NCBI RefSeq assembly: GCF_020171925.1
Contig: NZ_JAIVAR010000001.1
Coordinates: 868,001 to 932,000 of the forward strand
DNA from: Rossellomorea aquimaris
Lineage (GTDB): Bacteria > Bacillota > Bacilli > Bacillales > Bacillaceae_B
Reading direction: 5' to 3'
DNA: 64,000 nucleotides
The first letter of the stretch is position 1; each line of letters begins with the position of its first letter. The notes below the pieces were generated by a model that did not search any database, had not been told where the DNA came from, and saw only the letters and a list, made by a program, of their open reading frames with translations. This document shows positions 25,349-34,719 of this stretch, one piece after another. Position numbers and translations under genes: made by a program.

Positions 25349-25786
25349 TTATTCCAACTCAGATAATTTCTCTCCAGTTAACCCTTCATATAAGATGGCT
25401 GAGTTTTTTTCATTTAGATGCGTATACTCGCTTTGTCCTTTTACGATTTCTACTGTTTTCAAAGAGGGACTAATCCAGAGTTGGTATAGTACGGATTTTG
25501 CTTCAATATCAGAGTCTTTAAATTGAAATGTAAATCGGAAATCAGCAAACCTGGGCATATCCACTACTTTTTCTTCCCATTCTGCTTCATTTAATATTTC
25601 TCTAACCTGTCGGACCTGTTTGTTGTTACTGATTTCATTCATATTCTTATACTCATTTGTATCTGGATAGATATGTTCTCGAACCTCTATATATTGTTCC
25701 ACATTTGAAACGTCATTGGAGCAGCCAGTAGCGAACATTGTATGCAGGATAAATAGGGAAAACAGTAGTATTTTTATACTTTTCAT
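25349..25786 (-). CDS. Putative lipoprotein
   Basis: 145 residues from ATG 25786 (GGGAGG 5 bp upstream). The signal peptide MKSIKILLFSLFILHTMFAT is followed by Gly-Cys, giving a lipobox-like FATGC around residues 18-22. The mature part is acidic and soluble. No family recognised. It probably faces the cell wall as a lipid-anchored protein. Confidence 0.7.
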   Translation of the reverse strand: MKSIKILLFSLFILHTMFATGCSNDVSNVEQYIEVREHIYPDTNEYKNMNEISNNKQVRQVREILNEAEWEEKVVDMPRFADFRFTFQFKDSDIEAKSVLYQLWISPSLKTVEIVKGQSEYTHLNEKNSAILYEGLTGEKLSELE

Positions 25787-25913
25787 TTTACCTCCCAATA
25801 GCGTGGCTTTACCTCCAGTATGTTAGGTAAGGATTCTTTCCTCTACCAAAGGTTATTGTTATGAAACCATTAAAGGTGTCTGCTAGTTCAACAAACACCG
25901 CCCTTAGTTAATA

Positions 25914-26486
25914 TCAAACTTCCATCTCACGAATCTCCATTCCCTTTTTCATCGTTAAGTCATCCAAAATAGCTTGAAGTCCCACCTTGTGCTGCTCACT
26001 ACCATCCTTCGGAATTAAAAAGATGGCTCCGTTCATTCCTTTACCGGAATAGAAGAAATAATTCTTCGTTGTAGAATACACGCTCAGGTTTTTGTTTACT
26101 GGAACTCGTACTTGTTGTTTACGGAGGAAGAACTCTGCTTCCGCTCGATCATAAGTAAGTAAAAAGTGTCGCCCACCATATAATCTTTCATAGTTGGCTT
26201 TCCCCTGTATCCTCGCCTTTGATTTGAGCCTTCGCAGTCCAACTAAACTAGTTACGATATATAAAAAGAAAATCAAAACAATAGAAAAAGGATCCCATAT
26301 TTCAACCTGCTCTCTATTTGTGGACGTATTCAAAATGCTCATTAATAAGTGAAAAATCGGGATTAAAATGAGCATCCCCCCTAATACGTACCACTTTAGT
26401 GACTTGACAGTAGGGCTATTCATAAAGAGACTCATGTAATCTCTTTCTTGTAATGGATACTCAAGGTCTATTCTGTTATTTTCCAC
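25914..26486 (-). CDS. YcxB-like membrane protein
   Basis: 190 residues. Two membrane segments (about 30-50 and 68-84) are followed by a cytosolic domain with VNKNLSVYSTTKNYFFYSGK and AIFLIPKDG, which resembles the YcxB-like domain. Function unknown. AAGGAGG lies upstream of the start. Confidence 0.65.
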   Translation of the reverse strand: MENNRIDLEYPLQERDYMSLFMNSPTVKSLKWYVLGGMLILIPIFHLLMSILNTSTNREQVEIWDPFSIVLIFFLYIVTSLVGLRRLKSKARIQGKANYERLYGGRHFLLTYDRAEAEFFLRKQQVRVPVNKNLSVYSTTKNYFFYSGKGMNGAIFLIPKDGSEQHKVGLQAILDDLTMKKGMEIREMEV

Positions 26487-26604
26487 ATGATACCTCCTTA
26501 CAATTTCTAGTGATCCAACGTAGAGTTGCGGTAGTATTTCATGGATGGATGTTTTTACAGCAAACGTAAACGTACGTTCAATAATGCTCTCGGATTATGA
26601 TTCA

Positions 26605-27333
26605 TTAGCTCATTCTAATTGCCAAGGTCCTACCTAAACGCTCATATCCTAAAGACTGAGCAACAGCAACCGATGATGAATTCGATTCAAGTGTTTGATA
26701 GTGCATGGTCGCACCACTTGTTATTCCTCGATTTGTGAGAGCATTGACAACTGCCTTTGCATGACCTTTACCTCGATAAGCAGGATGGCTAATAATCCCG
26801 ATGCTTAGAATGCCTGATTCTCCTTCTCGCCAAGAACCTGCTGCAACTGCTTTATCATTGAGAACCCGTAATAGAATGGGACTTTTCTCTTCATCTATGG
26901 AACTATGTTGCCACTCGATTTCTGTGCATGATTCACGCAGCTGTTCCAGTAACGTTTTGTGTTGGTCAGTCTTAAGATCAACCACTGATGAGGAAGAGGC
27001 TTGAAGAAATCTATCACGATCTGTATACCCTTGAAATGCCGGTCCTATGATTTTTTTATGTTGATCGCCAATTGCATGACCAAGTAATTCAGCATCGAAG
27101 GCTTGGTCGGGTCCGAGGCTACTTACCGCTCGTTCTACCTTCGTTACAAATTGACCAGGAGCGGATATGATGCAAGAGGTTCCATTGTTGAAACAATAAA
27201 TACCGTTATATCCATTTAAACTCTCTGAATGCTCGCGTACACACACGGTAGGAGTCAGTAATTCTGAAATATCACATCCAAAAAATTTAGCCCAATTAGC
27301 ATACACTCGATATTTAAGATCTTTCTGAGTCAT
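26605..27333 (-). CDS. GNAT family N-acetyltransferase
   Basis: About 242 residues from ATG 27333 (AGGAGG 8 bp upstream; an in-frame ATG six codons earlier overlaps the site). The C-terminal 100 residues contain the GNAT signature GIISHPAYRGKGHAKAVVNA and the terminal ESNSSSVAVAQSLGYER. The N-terminal 140 residues form a less conserved region. Substrate unknown. Confidence 0.85.
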   Translation of the reverse strand: MTQKDLKYRVYANWAKFFGCDISELLTPTVCVREHSESLNGYNGIYCFNNGTSCIISAPGQFVTKVERAVSSLGPDQAFDAELLGHAIGDQHKKIIGPAFQGYTDRDRFLQASSSSVVDLKTDQHKTLLEQLRESCTEIEWQHSSIDEEKSPILLRVLNDKAVAAGSWREGESGILSIGIISHPAYRGKGHAKAVVNALTNRGITSGATMHYQTLESNSSSVAVAQSLGYERLGRTLAIRMS

Positions 27334-27616
27334 CCATATTCCTCCTTCCACCCTTCTTCTGGAAAATGGGTAAACAGAATCAATTAGCTGATCTTCAGTT
27401 ATTGCTTAAATTCGTTATTCGGGGATGTTTCTCATTTACATGTTTGAGAAACAAGGCATACCAGGCGATACACCTTTGCAATTTGTGAAAGAGGAGGATT
27501 GGAACCGTCCCTATTTACTTATAGAGGTATATGATTTAATATTATTTACCATTCTCCTGCACCCTTCGATTAACAAGCAACAGCCCTGTTTCTGCAAACG
27601 TTCTCACCAACGATTC

Positions 27617-28342
27617 TCAACCACTACCAATCAACTTTCTCACCGCACGAACGACTACTTCCGGCTCATCACGTTGTATATAATGAGCACTATTTTCAGC
27701 AATCACCCATTCACCATCAGAGGAAATCTCAAGCATCTCCCTTTGCATGTCATGCCATAAATCCTGTGATTCTTTTGAGTAATGAGCTTTCTTGCCGGCA
27801 GAAAGTACGATTAGGGGCACATCTAATGGACGCTTCGTTTCTTTTAACTGCTTTAAGCTTTCCATAAACTCATCATAATTGCCTTCATAAATAAATTGCT
27901 TGTTGTATGCTTGTTGGAAATCCTGCGACATCGTCGGGAGAAATCGTTCTCTATACTCTTCAGGCGTCGAATCCACCAGGATAAGGCCACACACTTCTTG
28001 TTCAAACTCAGTTGCAAACATCCGCATATTCACCCCACCGAATGAATGGCCAACTAATAGGTAAGGAGGGGCAATCTTTGCTTCAATCAAAAGTTGTTTC
28101 AATTCCTTTACCATTTCAGTACTTGTCCTGGGGTTACAACTGTTACCACTTTTCCCGAGCCCCGCTCGATCATAAATCAGGACATTAGAGAGCAATGAAA
28201 GATCCTCGATCACTGAATCCCATGCCTTGGAATAATCCCCATACCCAGCATCCATCACAATAGTTGGTTTCCCATTGTGTTCTCCAACCAATTTCACGTA
28301 TAGTTCCCCACCACTTATTGGGACGTATCGTTCTTTGATCAT
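27617..28342 (-). CDS. Alpha/beta hydrolase
   Basis: 241 residues. The nucleophile elbow is GHSFGG (about 92-97), the oxyanion region VMDAGYGDYSKAW (about 28-40), and the histidine NSAHYIQRDEP (about 223-233). Many proteins with this pattern act as small esterases or peptidases. It lies upstream of nothing co-transcribed; a second hydrolase gene is 160 bp away on the same strand. Confidence 0.87.
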   Translation of the reverse strand: MIKERYVPISGGELYVKLVGEHNGKPTIVMDAGYGDYSKAWDSVIEDLSLLSNVLIYDRAGLGKSGNSCNPRTSTEMVKELKQLLIEAKIAPPYLLVGHSFGGVNMRMFATEFEQEVCGLILVDSTPEEYRERFLPTMSQDFQQAYNKQFIYEGNYDEFMESLKQLKETKRPLDVPLIVLSAGKKAHYSKESQDLWHDMQREMLEISSDGEWVIAENSAHYIQRDEPEVVVRAVRKLIGSG

Positions 28343-28505
28343 TCATTTCATTCCTCTCATTTCCTAGTAATGAGTATCCATAAATCAGAAAATAAAAATA
28401 AAATTAAAGCAAACGTTCCTCTGCTTTAATTTTATCTTTGAATGCTTAGGTTTATCAGAAGTTTTTCGTTGTAATTTCCAATTAATTTTTGTACCAATGA
28501 TGAAT

Positions 28506-29411
28506 CTATTTTAGGAAGTTAAGCACAACGTTCTTGAATGTTTCTGGCTCTTCAAAGTGAGGAAAGTGACCACTCTCTTGTAGTGTGATACTCTCACCAT
28601 GTTTGACATCTTCCCGAAAGGCTCTTTTCTGTTCATCACATGTTACGGGATCATATTTGCCATTAATTAAAAGAGCGGGCTGTGTCACTTCTTTAAGTCT
28701 TGGAAGTAACGAATTGAATACTTCTTTTTCCTCAAACAATCGTTCATTATGAACATTGCTTTTTCCGTGAAACTGCTTCCATTCATCGTCTGTATAGTAT
28801 GAATAATCCGTTGTATGTTCAAAATTATGAATGTGTATTTCTATGCCCCTTTCACCTAACTCAGGACGCAAATCTACAAACTCCATCATTAAATCCTTAG
28901 CTGATTTTTCTGAAGTTGATAATTCCAGGCATTTCTCTGCCAAGGTTTCGTTTCCCACTTCAATAAATAATTTTGAGGCTTTTAGTAATAAACTGATCGC
29001 CGAGAGTCTAGAATCAAAAGTGGGGCATTCAAAGATGAGATGACTAACTGAATTTGGAAAAGCAGTCGCATATAAAAGGCTATAATAGCCTCCGAAAGAA
29101 TGCCCTAACAGCGCCCATTTTTCAATCCCTAATTCTTTTCTAAGTTCCTCATAATCTAGGATAATATCATGTACAGAGAAGCTCTCTTCCTCTTTTATAC
29201 CTTCAGAGCGGCAAACACCTCTCTGGTCAACCGAGATGAGTCTAACATCTTCCTGTAATCTCTCTGCCTGATGATAAGAGAAATCATAACATCCTTGACC
29301 AGGCCCTCCATGAATATACAGTAAAGGAGTGTTAGTTTCCGAACCATGAATTTCTACATACAAATCTTTCCCCCGGATATTCATCAATCTCCCGTTTAAT
29401 GTTTTTTCCAT
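28506..29411 (-). CDS. Proline-iminopeptidase-like alpha/beta hydrolase
   Basis: 301 residues with HGGPGQG (about 34-40, the oxyanion HGGPG motif of prolyl aminopeptidases), nucleophile GHSFGG (about 104-109), KYDPVT acid region (about 252) and ESGHFPHFEEP histidine (about 279-289). The family releases N-terminal proline or hydrolyses small esters. Cytoplasmic, single gene. Confidence 0.85.
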   Translation of the reverse strand: MEKTLNGRLMNIRGKDLYVEIHGSETNTPLLYIHGGPGQGCYDFSYHQAERLQEDVRLISVDQRGVCRSEGIKEEESFSVHDIILDYEELRKELGIEKWALLGHSFGGYYSLLYATAFPNSVSHLIFECPTFDSRLSAISLLLKASKLFIEVGNETLAEKCLELSTSEKSAKDLMMEFVDLRPELGERGIEIHIHNFEHTTDYSYYTDDEWKQFHGKSNVHNERLFEEKEVFNSLLPRLKEVTQPALLINGKYDPVTCDEQKRAFREDVKHGESITLQESGHFPHFEEPETFKNVVLNFLK

Positions 29412-29445
29412 TTTCTTTCCCCTTATCTATTATTCTGTAATCCTT

Positions 29446-30033
29446 CTATTTTGTACGTTGTAAACGTCTTTCATCTTTCTTATTTTGATTTTCTTGCCAC
29501 TCTTTTCTAAGCAAACTATAAGTGACAATATCGTTATAATGTCCGTTTATAAACTCAGCGTCACGGTGAATGCCTTCTTGTTTAAATCCTAGATGTTCAG
29601 GTATCTTCCTGCTTCTAGTGTTTGCTTCAGCACATTGTATCTCAACTTTATTAAGTTCTAAATCATGAAAAGCATAGTCAAGCAGTGCTCTTACACACAT
29701 TGAAATAATCCCCTTACCTTCATACTGCTTTGATAGGTAGTATCCAATACTTGTATGCTTTGTCTTCCAATTAATGAAATGAAGGGAGATCATCCCAACT
29801 ACTTTACCCTCATAAACTATTCCTGCGTTAAAACCGTCGTTATCTGCGAATTGCTTTAACCACATAGGTATGATCGTTTCACGATAATCATCTTCTGACT
29901 TAATGTTATGAACCCATCCAAGCCACTCGTTAAGGTGTTCTCTATTCGCATCCACTAAAGAATAGACTTCTTCCGCATGATGAGGTTGTAACAACCCTAG
30001 ACTGATTCTTTCACTTACTTTAAGTTTAAACAT
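29446..30033 (-). CDS. RimJ/RimL-type GNAT acetyltransferase
   Basis: 195 residues from ATG 30033 (GGAGGGAG 7 bp upstream). It has the RimL-like order: PHHAEEVYSLVDANREHLNE at the N-terminus, IGYYLSKQYEGKGIISMCVR as the acetyl-CoA loop, and NTRSRKIPEHLGFKQEG near the end. Relatives acetylate ribosomal-protein N-termini or small amines. The proline in RKIPEHLGF, where Ala or Val is usual, is a small oddity. Confidence 0.87.
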   Translation of the reverse strand: MFKLKVSERISLGLLQPHHAEEVYSLVDANREHLNEWLGWVHNIKSEDDYRETIIPMWLKQFADNDGFNAGIVYEGKVVGMISLHFINWKTKHTSIGYYLSKQYEGKGIISMCVRALLDYAFHDLELNKVEIQCAEANTRSRKIPEHLGFKQEGIHRDAEFINGHYNDIVTYSLLRKEWQENQNKKDERRLQRTK

Positions 30034-30090
30034 GTGTTCTCCCTCCAACATTACTTTATCTTTCGTTATACAAATTGTACCATATAAAGT

Positions 30091-30139
30091 AAAAATACCC
30101 TTATACTTTCGACATTGTTTATCAAAAGTACAAGGGTAT
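30091..30139 (-). terminator. Long-stem hairpin with T-tract
   Basis: ATACCCTTATACTTT pairs with AAAGTACAAGGGTAT (14 of 15 positions) and is followed on the minus strand by TTTTT. It may be a backup terminator for the symporter operon. Confidence 0.65.
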
Positions 30140-30293
30140 CTTCACCTAAAGATGACCCAACAAGGAATTTTGCTTTCTTGGTCCTGCGACCTCATTTCCC
30201 GTCTTCTCTTGGAGCACCGAAGAGAGCACAGGCGAGATCCAAAGGGACAGGTTCAGTGGCTTTAAAGGTACTCCTCTCTGCTTTCAATCCAAC

Positions 30294-30325
30294 AAAAAGA
30301 GCCGCGGTGCCTGTCCCCGCGGCTC
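30294..30325 (-). terminator. Terminator of the symporter operon
   Basis: GAGCCGCGG / CCGCGGCTC with loop TGCCTGTCC, followed on the minus strand by TTTTT. The same GAGCCRCGG-loop-CTGTCCCC design occurs at 36238, so it is also part of a dispersed family. Confidence 0.8.
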
Positions 30326-30402
30326 ACCCGCGCCTCAAAACCCACAAAAAAGTGACAGGCACTTCCCACGCTCCAAAGCGCAAAAGCACCTGCCACCAAC
30401 AA

Positions 30403-31902
30403 TCAAGAAAAGTTAGCTGCGGTCGGGTCTTCCCCGGCTGTTTTATCTTTAGAGCCTTTCTCAAATATCGGACTGGCTTCTTGTTTTGTTACAAGCGAGA
30501 TTCCGACCAACGAAACAGTCGAGATCATCATCGCGATCGCTCCGGTATCAAGGGCAGGAACATAGACACCCTTCACTTTTAAAATATAGAGACCAATGCT
30601 GAAGATGAATCCGAGGGCCGATGACCAGATGGCAGCTACTCGAGTGGCACGCTTCCAAAGGATTCCGATGCTTAATACCGGTACCAGTGAGGCGGCAAAG
30701 ATCCCCCAAGAAGCGTTGCCGAGCCATCCGACGAGATCGGGCGGATTCAGTGAAAGCAGGAATGTCAAAACGATGATGGCCAATGTAAACCATCTGGATA
30801 AGGACAGTTCTTTCTTTTCCGGAAGTTTTTCACCTTTTTTAATAATCTGCTGATAGATATCCCTTACAATAGATGAGCTTGCAACCAGCAGGAATGCTTC
30901 GCTTGTCGACATGATCGCGGCCATGACAGCGGCGAAGATCAATCCGGCAATCACCGGTGGGAAGAAGTTTTCGATAAACATCGGTGCCACCATATCAGGA
31001 GAGGATGGCACGGCCATTTCCCCTCGATTAACCATGACTCTTGTGTAAAGGCCGACAAACCATAATAATGCAGTAAGTCCATAGGTACCTGCAGCAATGA
31101 TGCACGCCCATTTCAGCATGGAAAGTTTCTTGATCATATAGAACTTTGAAACAACATGCGGCTGTCCTTGATGGCCGATGACATAAATGAAGAAATATGA
31201 AATAAAAGCGAAAATACCGATTGGGCCGGTTGTATGGAAGGCCTGCACCATATCAGGATTTATCCCCGCAAGCTCCGAGTTAAGCTGGGACATACCACCC
31301 ACCATTTTCATTCCTCCGATGAAGACAATTAGAGCACCCACCACCATAACGATCATCTGGATGAAGTCCGTCCAGACCGCGCTGATCATTCCTCCTCCGA
31401 CAACGTAAACGGTCAAGATTGCCACACCGATGAACAATGCGAGTTTATAGTCCACGCCAAGAACGGTTTGCAGCATGTTCCCAAGTGCTTTGTATTGAGC
31501 CATTTGATAACCGATCGCGCCCCCTAATATCGCGAGGGCGGTGATCGCGCGGATGGCCTTACTGTTATATCGGACTTCCAAGAGATCCGGGATCGTCAAT
31601 GCCCCGAATTTTTGTGTGATCCTCCTCATTGGCTTTGCCAAGACTAGAAAGCTGACGAAGATCCCTGCCGTGGCAAAAATTCCGATCATGAAGATCGCAT
31701 AACCATGTTCATAAACGAGTCCAGTCAGCCCGATAAATCCGTACCCCGACATCGTCGTGGAAGAGACGGCGAGCGCCACAAGCCATGGTCCGAACCTTCT
31801 CCCCCCTGTATAAAACGTATCCATATCCTTTTGATGCCTCATCGAAAGCAGTCCGATCACCAAGATCACAAGCAAATAGATAATCCCAATGGCTAATATC
31901 AT
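30403..31902 (-). CDS. Sodium:solute symporter (SSS family)
   Basis: 499 residues with about 12-13 hydrophobic helices of the LeuT-fold SSS family, including GYGFIGLTGLVYEHGYAIFM and FAAVMAAIMSTSEAFLLVAS. It should couple Na+ to uptake of a small organic solute such as a carboxylate. It is the last gene of the sigma-54-linked operon after an acyl-CoA ligase, a hydratase and a 40-residue peptide, whose stop codon it overlaps (ATGA). The operon context suggests the imported substrate is then activated by the ligase. Confidence 0.88.
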   Translation of the reverse strand: MILAIGIIYLLVILVIGLLSMRHQKDMDTFYTGGRRFGPWLVALAVSSTTMSGYGFIGLTGLVYEHGYAIFMIGIFATAGIFVSFLVLAKPMRRITQKFGALTIPDLLEVRYNSKAIRAITALAILGGAIGYQMAQYKALGNMLQTVLGVDYKLALFIGVAILTVYVVGGGMISAVWTDFIQMIVMVVGALIVFIGGMKMVGGMSQLNSELAGINPDMVQAFHTTGPIGIFAFISYFFIYVIGHQGQPHVVSKFYMIKKLSMLKWACIIAAGTYGLTALLWFVGLYTRVMVNRGEMAVPSSPDMVAPMFIENFFPPVIAGLIFAAVMAAIMSTSEAFLLVASSSIVRDIYQQIIKKGEKLPEKKELSLSRWFTLAIIVLTFLLSLNPPDLVGWLGNASWGIFAASLVPVLSIGILWKRATRVAAIWSSALGFIFSIGLYILKVKGVYVPALDTGAIAMMISTVSLVGISLVTKQEASPIFEKGSKDKTAGEDPTAANFS

Positions 31903-32021
31903 GAAACATCCTCCTCTTCCTTATTCTTGAACGCCACGGCTCCCCAGATGCCTGCTGCTACAATGGCACCTGGCCAAAATACAAATAACATGAATGTCAA
32001 TAGCGGTGATAATCCAAACAA
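31899..32021 (-). CDS. 40-residue symporter-associated membrane peptide
   Basis: A TTG start at 32021, with GGGGGAGA 5 bp upstream, encodes (M)FGLSPLLTFMLFVFWPGAI followed by VAAGIWGAVAFKNKEEEDVS. It has one membrane helix and an acidic tail. The stop codon overlaps the symporter ATG. Small proteins of this size and shape accompany SSS symporters in other Bacillaceae and are called symporter small accessory proteins in annotations I recall. A role in stability or assembly of the transporter is inferred. Confidence 0.75.
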   Translation of the reverse strand: MFGLSPLLTFMLFVFWPGAIVAAGIWGAVAFKNKEEEDVS

Positions 32022-32048
32022 GTCAATCTCCCCCTTCAAATTTGTATA

Positions 32049-32840
32049 TTACCTGTCAACAAAGTTCGGCTGCCGTTTCTCAATAAAAGCTTCAACCCCC
32101 TCCTTCACATCCTTCGTTTGAAAAACCTGGCCGAAATATTCAGCTTCAGTGACAAGCCCTTCATCCACATGCTGCTCATATCCGTGATCAATCGAGCGTT
32201 TTGCAAACGACAAGGATGGAGATGAATAGCGGCTGATTTTTTCTGCAAGCTCAACGGCTTTTATCAATGCCCCGCCCTTTGGAACAACGTGATTGACAAG
32301 GCCAATTTGTTTCGCCTCTTCAGCAGTCAATGGCTCTCCGGTAAAAATCATTTCCTTTGCCCTTGCTTTCCCTATAAGCCTCGGCAGTCTCTGCGTCCCT
32401 CCAGCCCCCGGGAACAAGCCTAGTTTTATTTCAGGAAGGCCGATCTTGACCTGTTCTTCCACAATCCGAATGTCACAGCTTAAAGCCAGTTCACAGCCTC
32501 CTCCTAGTGCGAAGCCATTGATCGCCGCAATCGTCGGCTGGGGAAGCCGTTCAATCTTATTGAGTGGTTCCTGCAGCCAAAGTGATTTTTGCTTGGCCAG
32601 CTCCACCCCTTTGCCGGTCCAGTCAGGAAAACCCTTAATATCCCCTCCCGCAACAAATGCCTTACTACCGGCCCCGGTCAGAATGACAACCTTTACCTCG
32701 GAATCGCTCCCGATTTCATCCGCGGCAACCGACAATTGCTCGATGACCTCTGCACTCAGCACATTCACAGGCGGATTATCGATCGTGACCGTGGCAATAC
32801 ATCGCTGTTTTGACCATGAAACAACCTGGATTTTTTTCAT
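32049..32840 (-). CDS. Enoyl-CoA hydratase/isomerase family protein
   Basis: 263 residues of the crotonase fold. GSKAFVAGGDIKGF (about 57-70) is the oxyanion-hole strand, GFALGGGCELALSCDIR (about 109-125) the second oxyanion region, and LPEIKLGLFPGAGGTQR holds the catalytic glutamate position. It should add water across a 2-enoyl-CoA, acting after the ligase encoded 12 bp upstream. Confidence 0.9.
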   Translation of the reverse strand: MKKIQVVSWSKQRCIATVTIDNPPVNVLSAEVIEQLSVAADEIGSDSEVKVVILTGAGSKAFVAGGDIKGFPDWTGKGVELAKQKSLWLQEPLNKIERLPQPTIAAINGFALGGGCELALSCDIRIVEEQVKIGLPEIKLGLFPGAGGTQRLPRLIGKARAKEMIFTGEPLTAEEAKQIGLVNHVVPKGGALIKAVELAEKISRYSSPSLSFAKRSIDHGYEQHVDEGLVTEAEYFGQVFQTKDVKEGVEAFIEKRQPNFVDR

Positions 32841-32851
32841 CCTATCCCTCC

Positions 32852-34402
32852 TTACGCATGGCTGTATTGATTCCTTAAAATAAATTTCTGCACCTTCCCC
32901 GATGGTGTGCGCGGTAATTCTTTTACAAAAATGACCTTCCTTGGTTTCTTATAGCTGGCAAGCTGATTTTTACAATAATCAATGATTTCTTGTTCCGTTA
33001 GTTCGGCTCCCTCATCTTTCACGACAACGGCACAAACCGCTTCGATAAAGTGAGGATCAGGGACTCCGATGATGGAGACCTCCCTTACACCGTCAATCCG
33101 GTAAAGTACATCCTCGATTTCAGCGGCATAGATATTCTCGCCACCGCTCCGGATCATATCTTTCTTCCTGCCTGCAATCGTCAAGTAGCCATCCTGATCG
33201 AACCGACCCAAATCCCCTGTTCGGCAAAACCCGTTTACGAACGTTTCCCGTGTGGCATCAGGTTTTCTCCAATAGCCGGCTGAAACAGCAGGACTCTTAA
33301 TCGCAATCTCCCCAACCTCCCCTGCAGGGAGTCCATCCCCATTGTCATCAATGATCATAATCTCCGTTAGAGGCAGAGGCTTTCCAACTGTATGACCTTT
33401 TGTAAACACATCCTCTGGATTCAAGGATGCGGCGATCGGTGTTCCTTCCGTCAGACCGTATACCTGAACGACCCCTATATGCGGGAAATGCTCCTTTAAC
33501 TTTTCAAGCGCCCAGGGCATGAGAGGATCTCCACCTGTGTAAATCGTCTTCAACTCGTTCAGCTGATACTTACTTAAATCCGGATCATTCAACATTTCAT
33601 AAATCATGAAGGGGAATAAAAAACAATCGCTCACACGCTCCTTTTCCATCACCCCAAGGATTCTGCTGATTTCAAACCCTTGGCTTCTTGTGATGATGAC
33701 CGTTCCACCCATCATCAGGATGGGCAAGGCGATATCCTCCATGGCCCCCACATGATACAACGGGCCGGTCGTCATGCCGATTTCATTTCCGGTGAAGTTC
33801 CACTTTAATGCCTGCATCGATGAAAACCAAAATGTCGTTTCATGGGTCCAAATCGCACCCTTGGGCCTGCCCGTCGTCCCGGACGTATACATCAGCATGA
33901 CCGGTTCGTTCAATTTGATCGTTTCAGACCTCGGTTCGTCAGTCGACCCATTTTCTAAAACCCGCCATCTTTCAGCCCAGCTTGGACTGTTCCCGTCTTC
34001 ATTTTGAAGACAAATATACCTCTGTACCGAGACTCCGCTACGTACCGGCTCCAGTTCACTGGCCAAGTCTGAATGAAAACAAAGTATTTTTGTATCCGAG
34101 TCGTTCAGCAGGTATTCAAACTCCTTGCTTGAAAGCCGAAAATTAAGCCGGACCGCTATCGCCCCGATCTTCGCAGCAGCGAAATAAAGACCGAAATATT
34201 CCAGGCAGTTATAGAGCAGAATCCCAACGCGGTCCCCTTTTCTCACGCCCATTTCACGAAGCTTGTTGGCATAAGCATTCGATACCCTATGAAGGTCCTT
34301 GTATGTCCACGAATTTCCCGACTCTTCTCGAATGGCAATTTTAGATCGGTTCTGGGGATTCAAATCGTTCGCCATTCTTCTTGTAAAATATCCGACATCC
34401 AA
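32852..34402 (-). CDS. AMP-forming acyl-CoA ligase
   Basis: 516 residues of the adenylate-forming superfamily. MYTSGTTGRPKGAIWTH (about 173-189) is the ATP loop, YGLTEG (about 317) the aromatic motif, GRKKDMIRSGGENI (about 408-421) the hinge, and TPSGKVQKF (about 499-507) carries the catalytic lysine. It activates a carboxylic acid to its CoA thioester. It is the first gene of the operon read from the sigma-54 promoter at 34511. Chain length or aromatic preference cannot be told by eye. Confidence 0.9.
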   Translation of the reverse strand: MDVGYFTRRMANDLNPQNRSKIAIREESGNSWTYKDLHRVSNAYANKLREMGVRKGDRVGILLYNCLEYFGLYFAAAKIGAIAVRLNFRLSSKEFEYLLNDSDTKILCFHSDLASELEPVRSGVSVQRYICLQNEDGNSPSWAERWRVLENGSTDEPRSETIKLNEPVMLMYTSGTTGRPKGAIWTHETTFWFSSMQALKWNFTGNEIGMTTGPLYHVGAMEDIALPILMMGGTVIITRSQGFEISRILGVMEKERVSDCFLFPFMIYEMLNDPDLSKYQLNELKTIYTGGDPLMPWALEKLKEHFPHIGVVQVYGLTEGTPIAASLNPEDVFTKGHTVGKPLPLTEIMIIDDNGDGLPAGEVGEIAIKSPAVSAGYWRKPDATRETFVNGFCRTGDLGRFDQDGYLTIAGRKKDMIRSGGENIYAAEIEDVLYRIDGVREVSIIGVPDPHFIEAVCAVVVKDEGAELTEQEIIDYCKNQLASYKKPRKVIFVKELPRTPSGKVQKFILRNQYSHA

Positions 34403-34421
34403 TAGACTCCCTCCTCACGTA

Positions 34422-34435
34422 TGTAAGCGCATACA
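34422..34435. promoter_or_regulatory. cre box in the leader of the ligase operon
   Basis: TGTAAGCGCATACA, identical to the box at 21928, lies between the sigma-54 promoter and the ligase start codon, about 65 bp downstream of the expected transcription start. In known cases this placement allows CcpA to repress by roadblock. Confidence 0.7.
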
Positions 34436-34510
34436 ATTTTGAGTAAATGTGCAATCCTTTTCCTCTTATACAAGCTTTCCTCCTTTCTCTTTCCCTTTAC
34501 AAATACTCTT

Positions 34511-34526
34511 TGCAAGATTCGTGCCA
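34511..34526 (-). promoter_or_regulatory. Sigma-54 (-24/-12) promoter
   Basis: On the minus strand TGGCACGAATCTTGCA matches the consensus TGGCACRNNNNTTGCW at every defined position. It lies about 110 bp ahead of the ligase start. The sigma-54 activator encoded next door supports the call. Confidence 0.9.
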
Positions 34527-34677
34527 AAAAGGAAAATCCCCTATTCACTTGATTTAATTGAGTTGGCAGCCATAGTAATTTCCGAATCCTAAGAATATGT
34601 TTTACTTTTCTGAATTTTCTTTATACTTATCAGAGCAGGTAAATCCTTTAAGAACATTGAATGTGAATAAAAAGAAA

Positions 34678-34719
34678 AAAATCCGGGTGCTCGGAAAAGA
34701 TTCCGAGCTCCCGGATTTA
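34678..34719 (-). terminator. Strong terminator of the activator gene
   Basis: AAATCCGGGTGCTCGGAA pairs with TTCCGAGCTCCCGGATTT around a 4-nt loop, with a long T-tract on the minus strand. It overlaps the stop codon of the activator gene. Confidence 0.92.

Noticed and set aside
30115-30582. Plus-strand frame opposite the symporter gene end
   Set aside because: It runs through hairpins and antisense to a clear SSS gene; a shadow frame.
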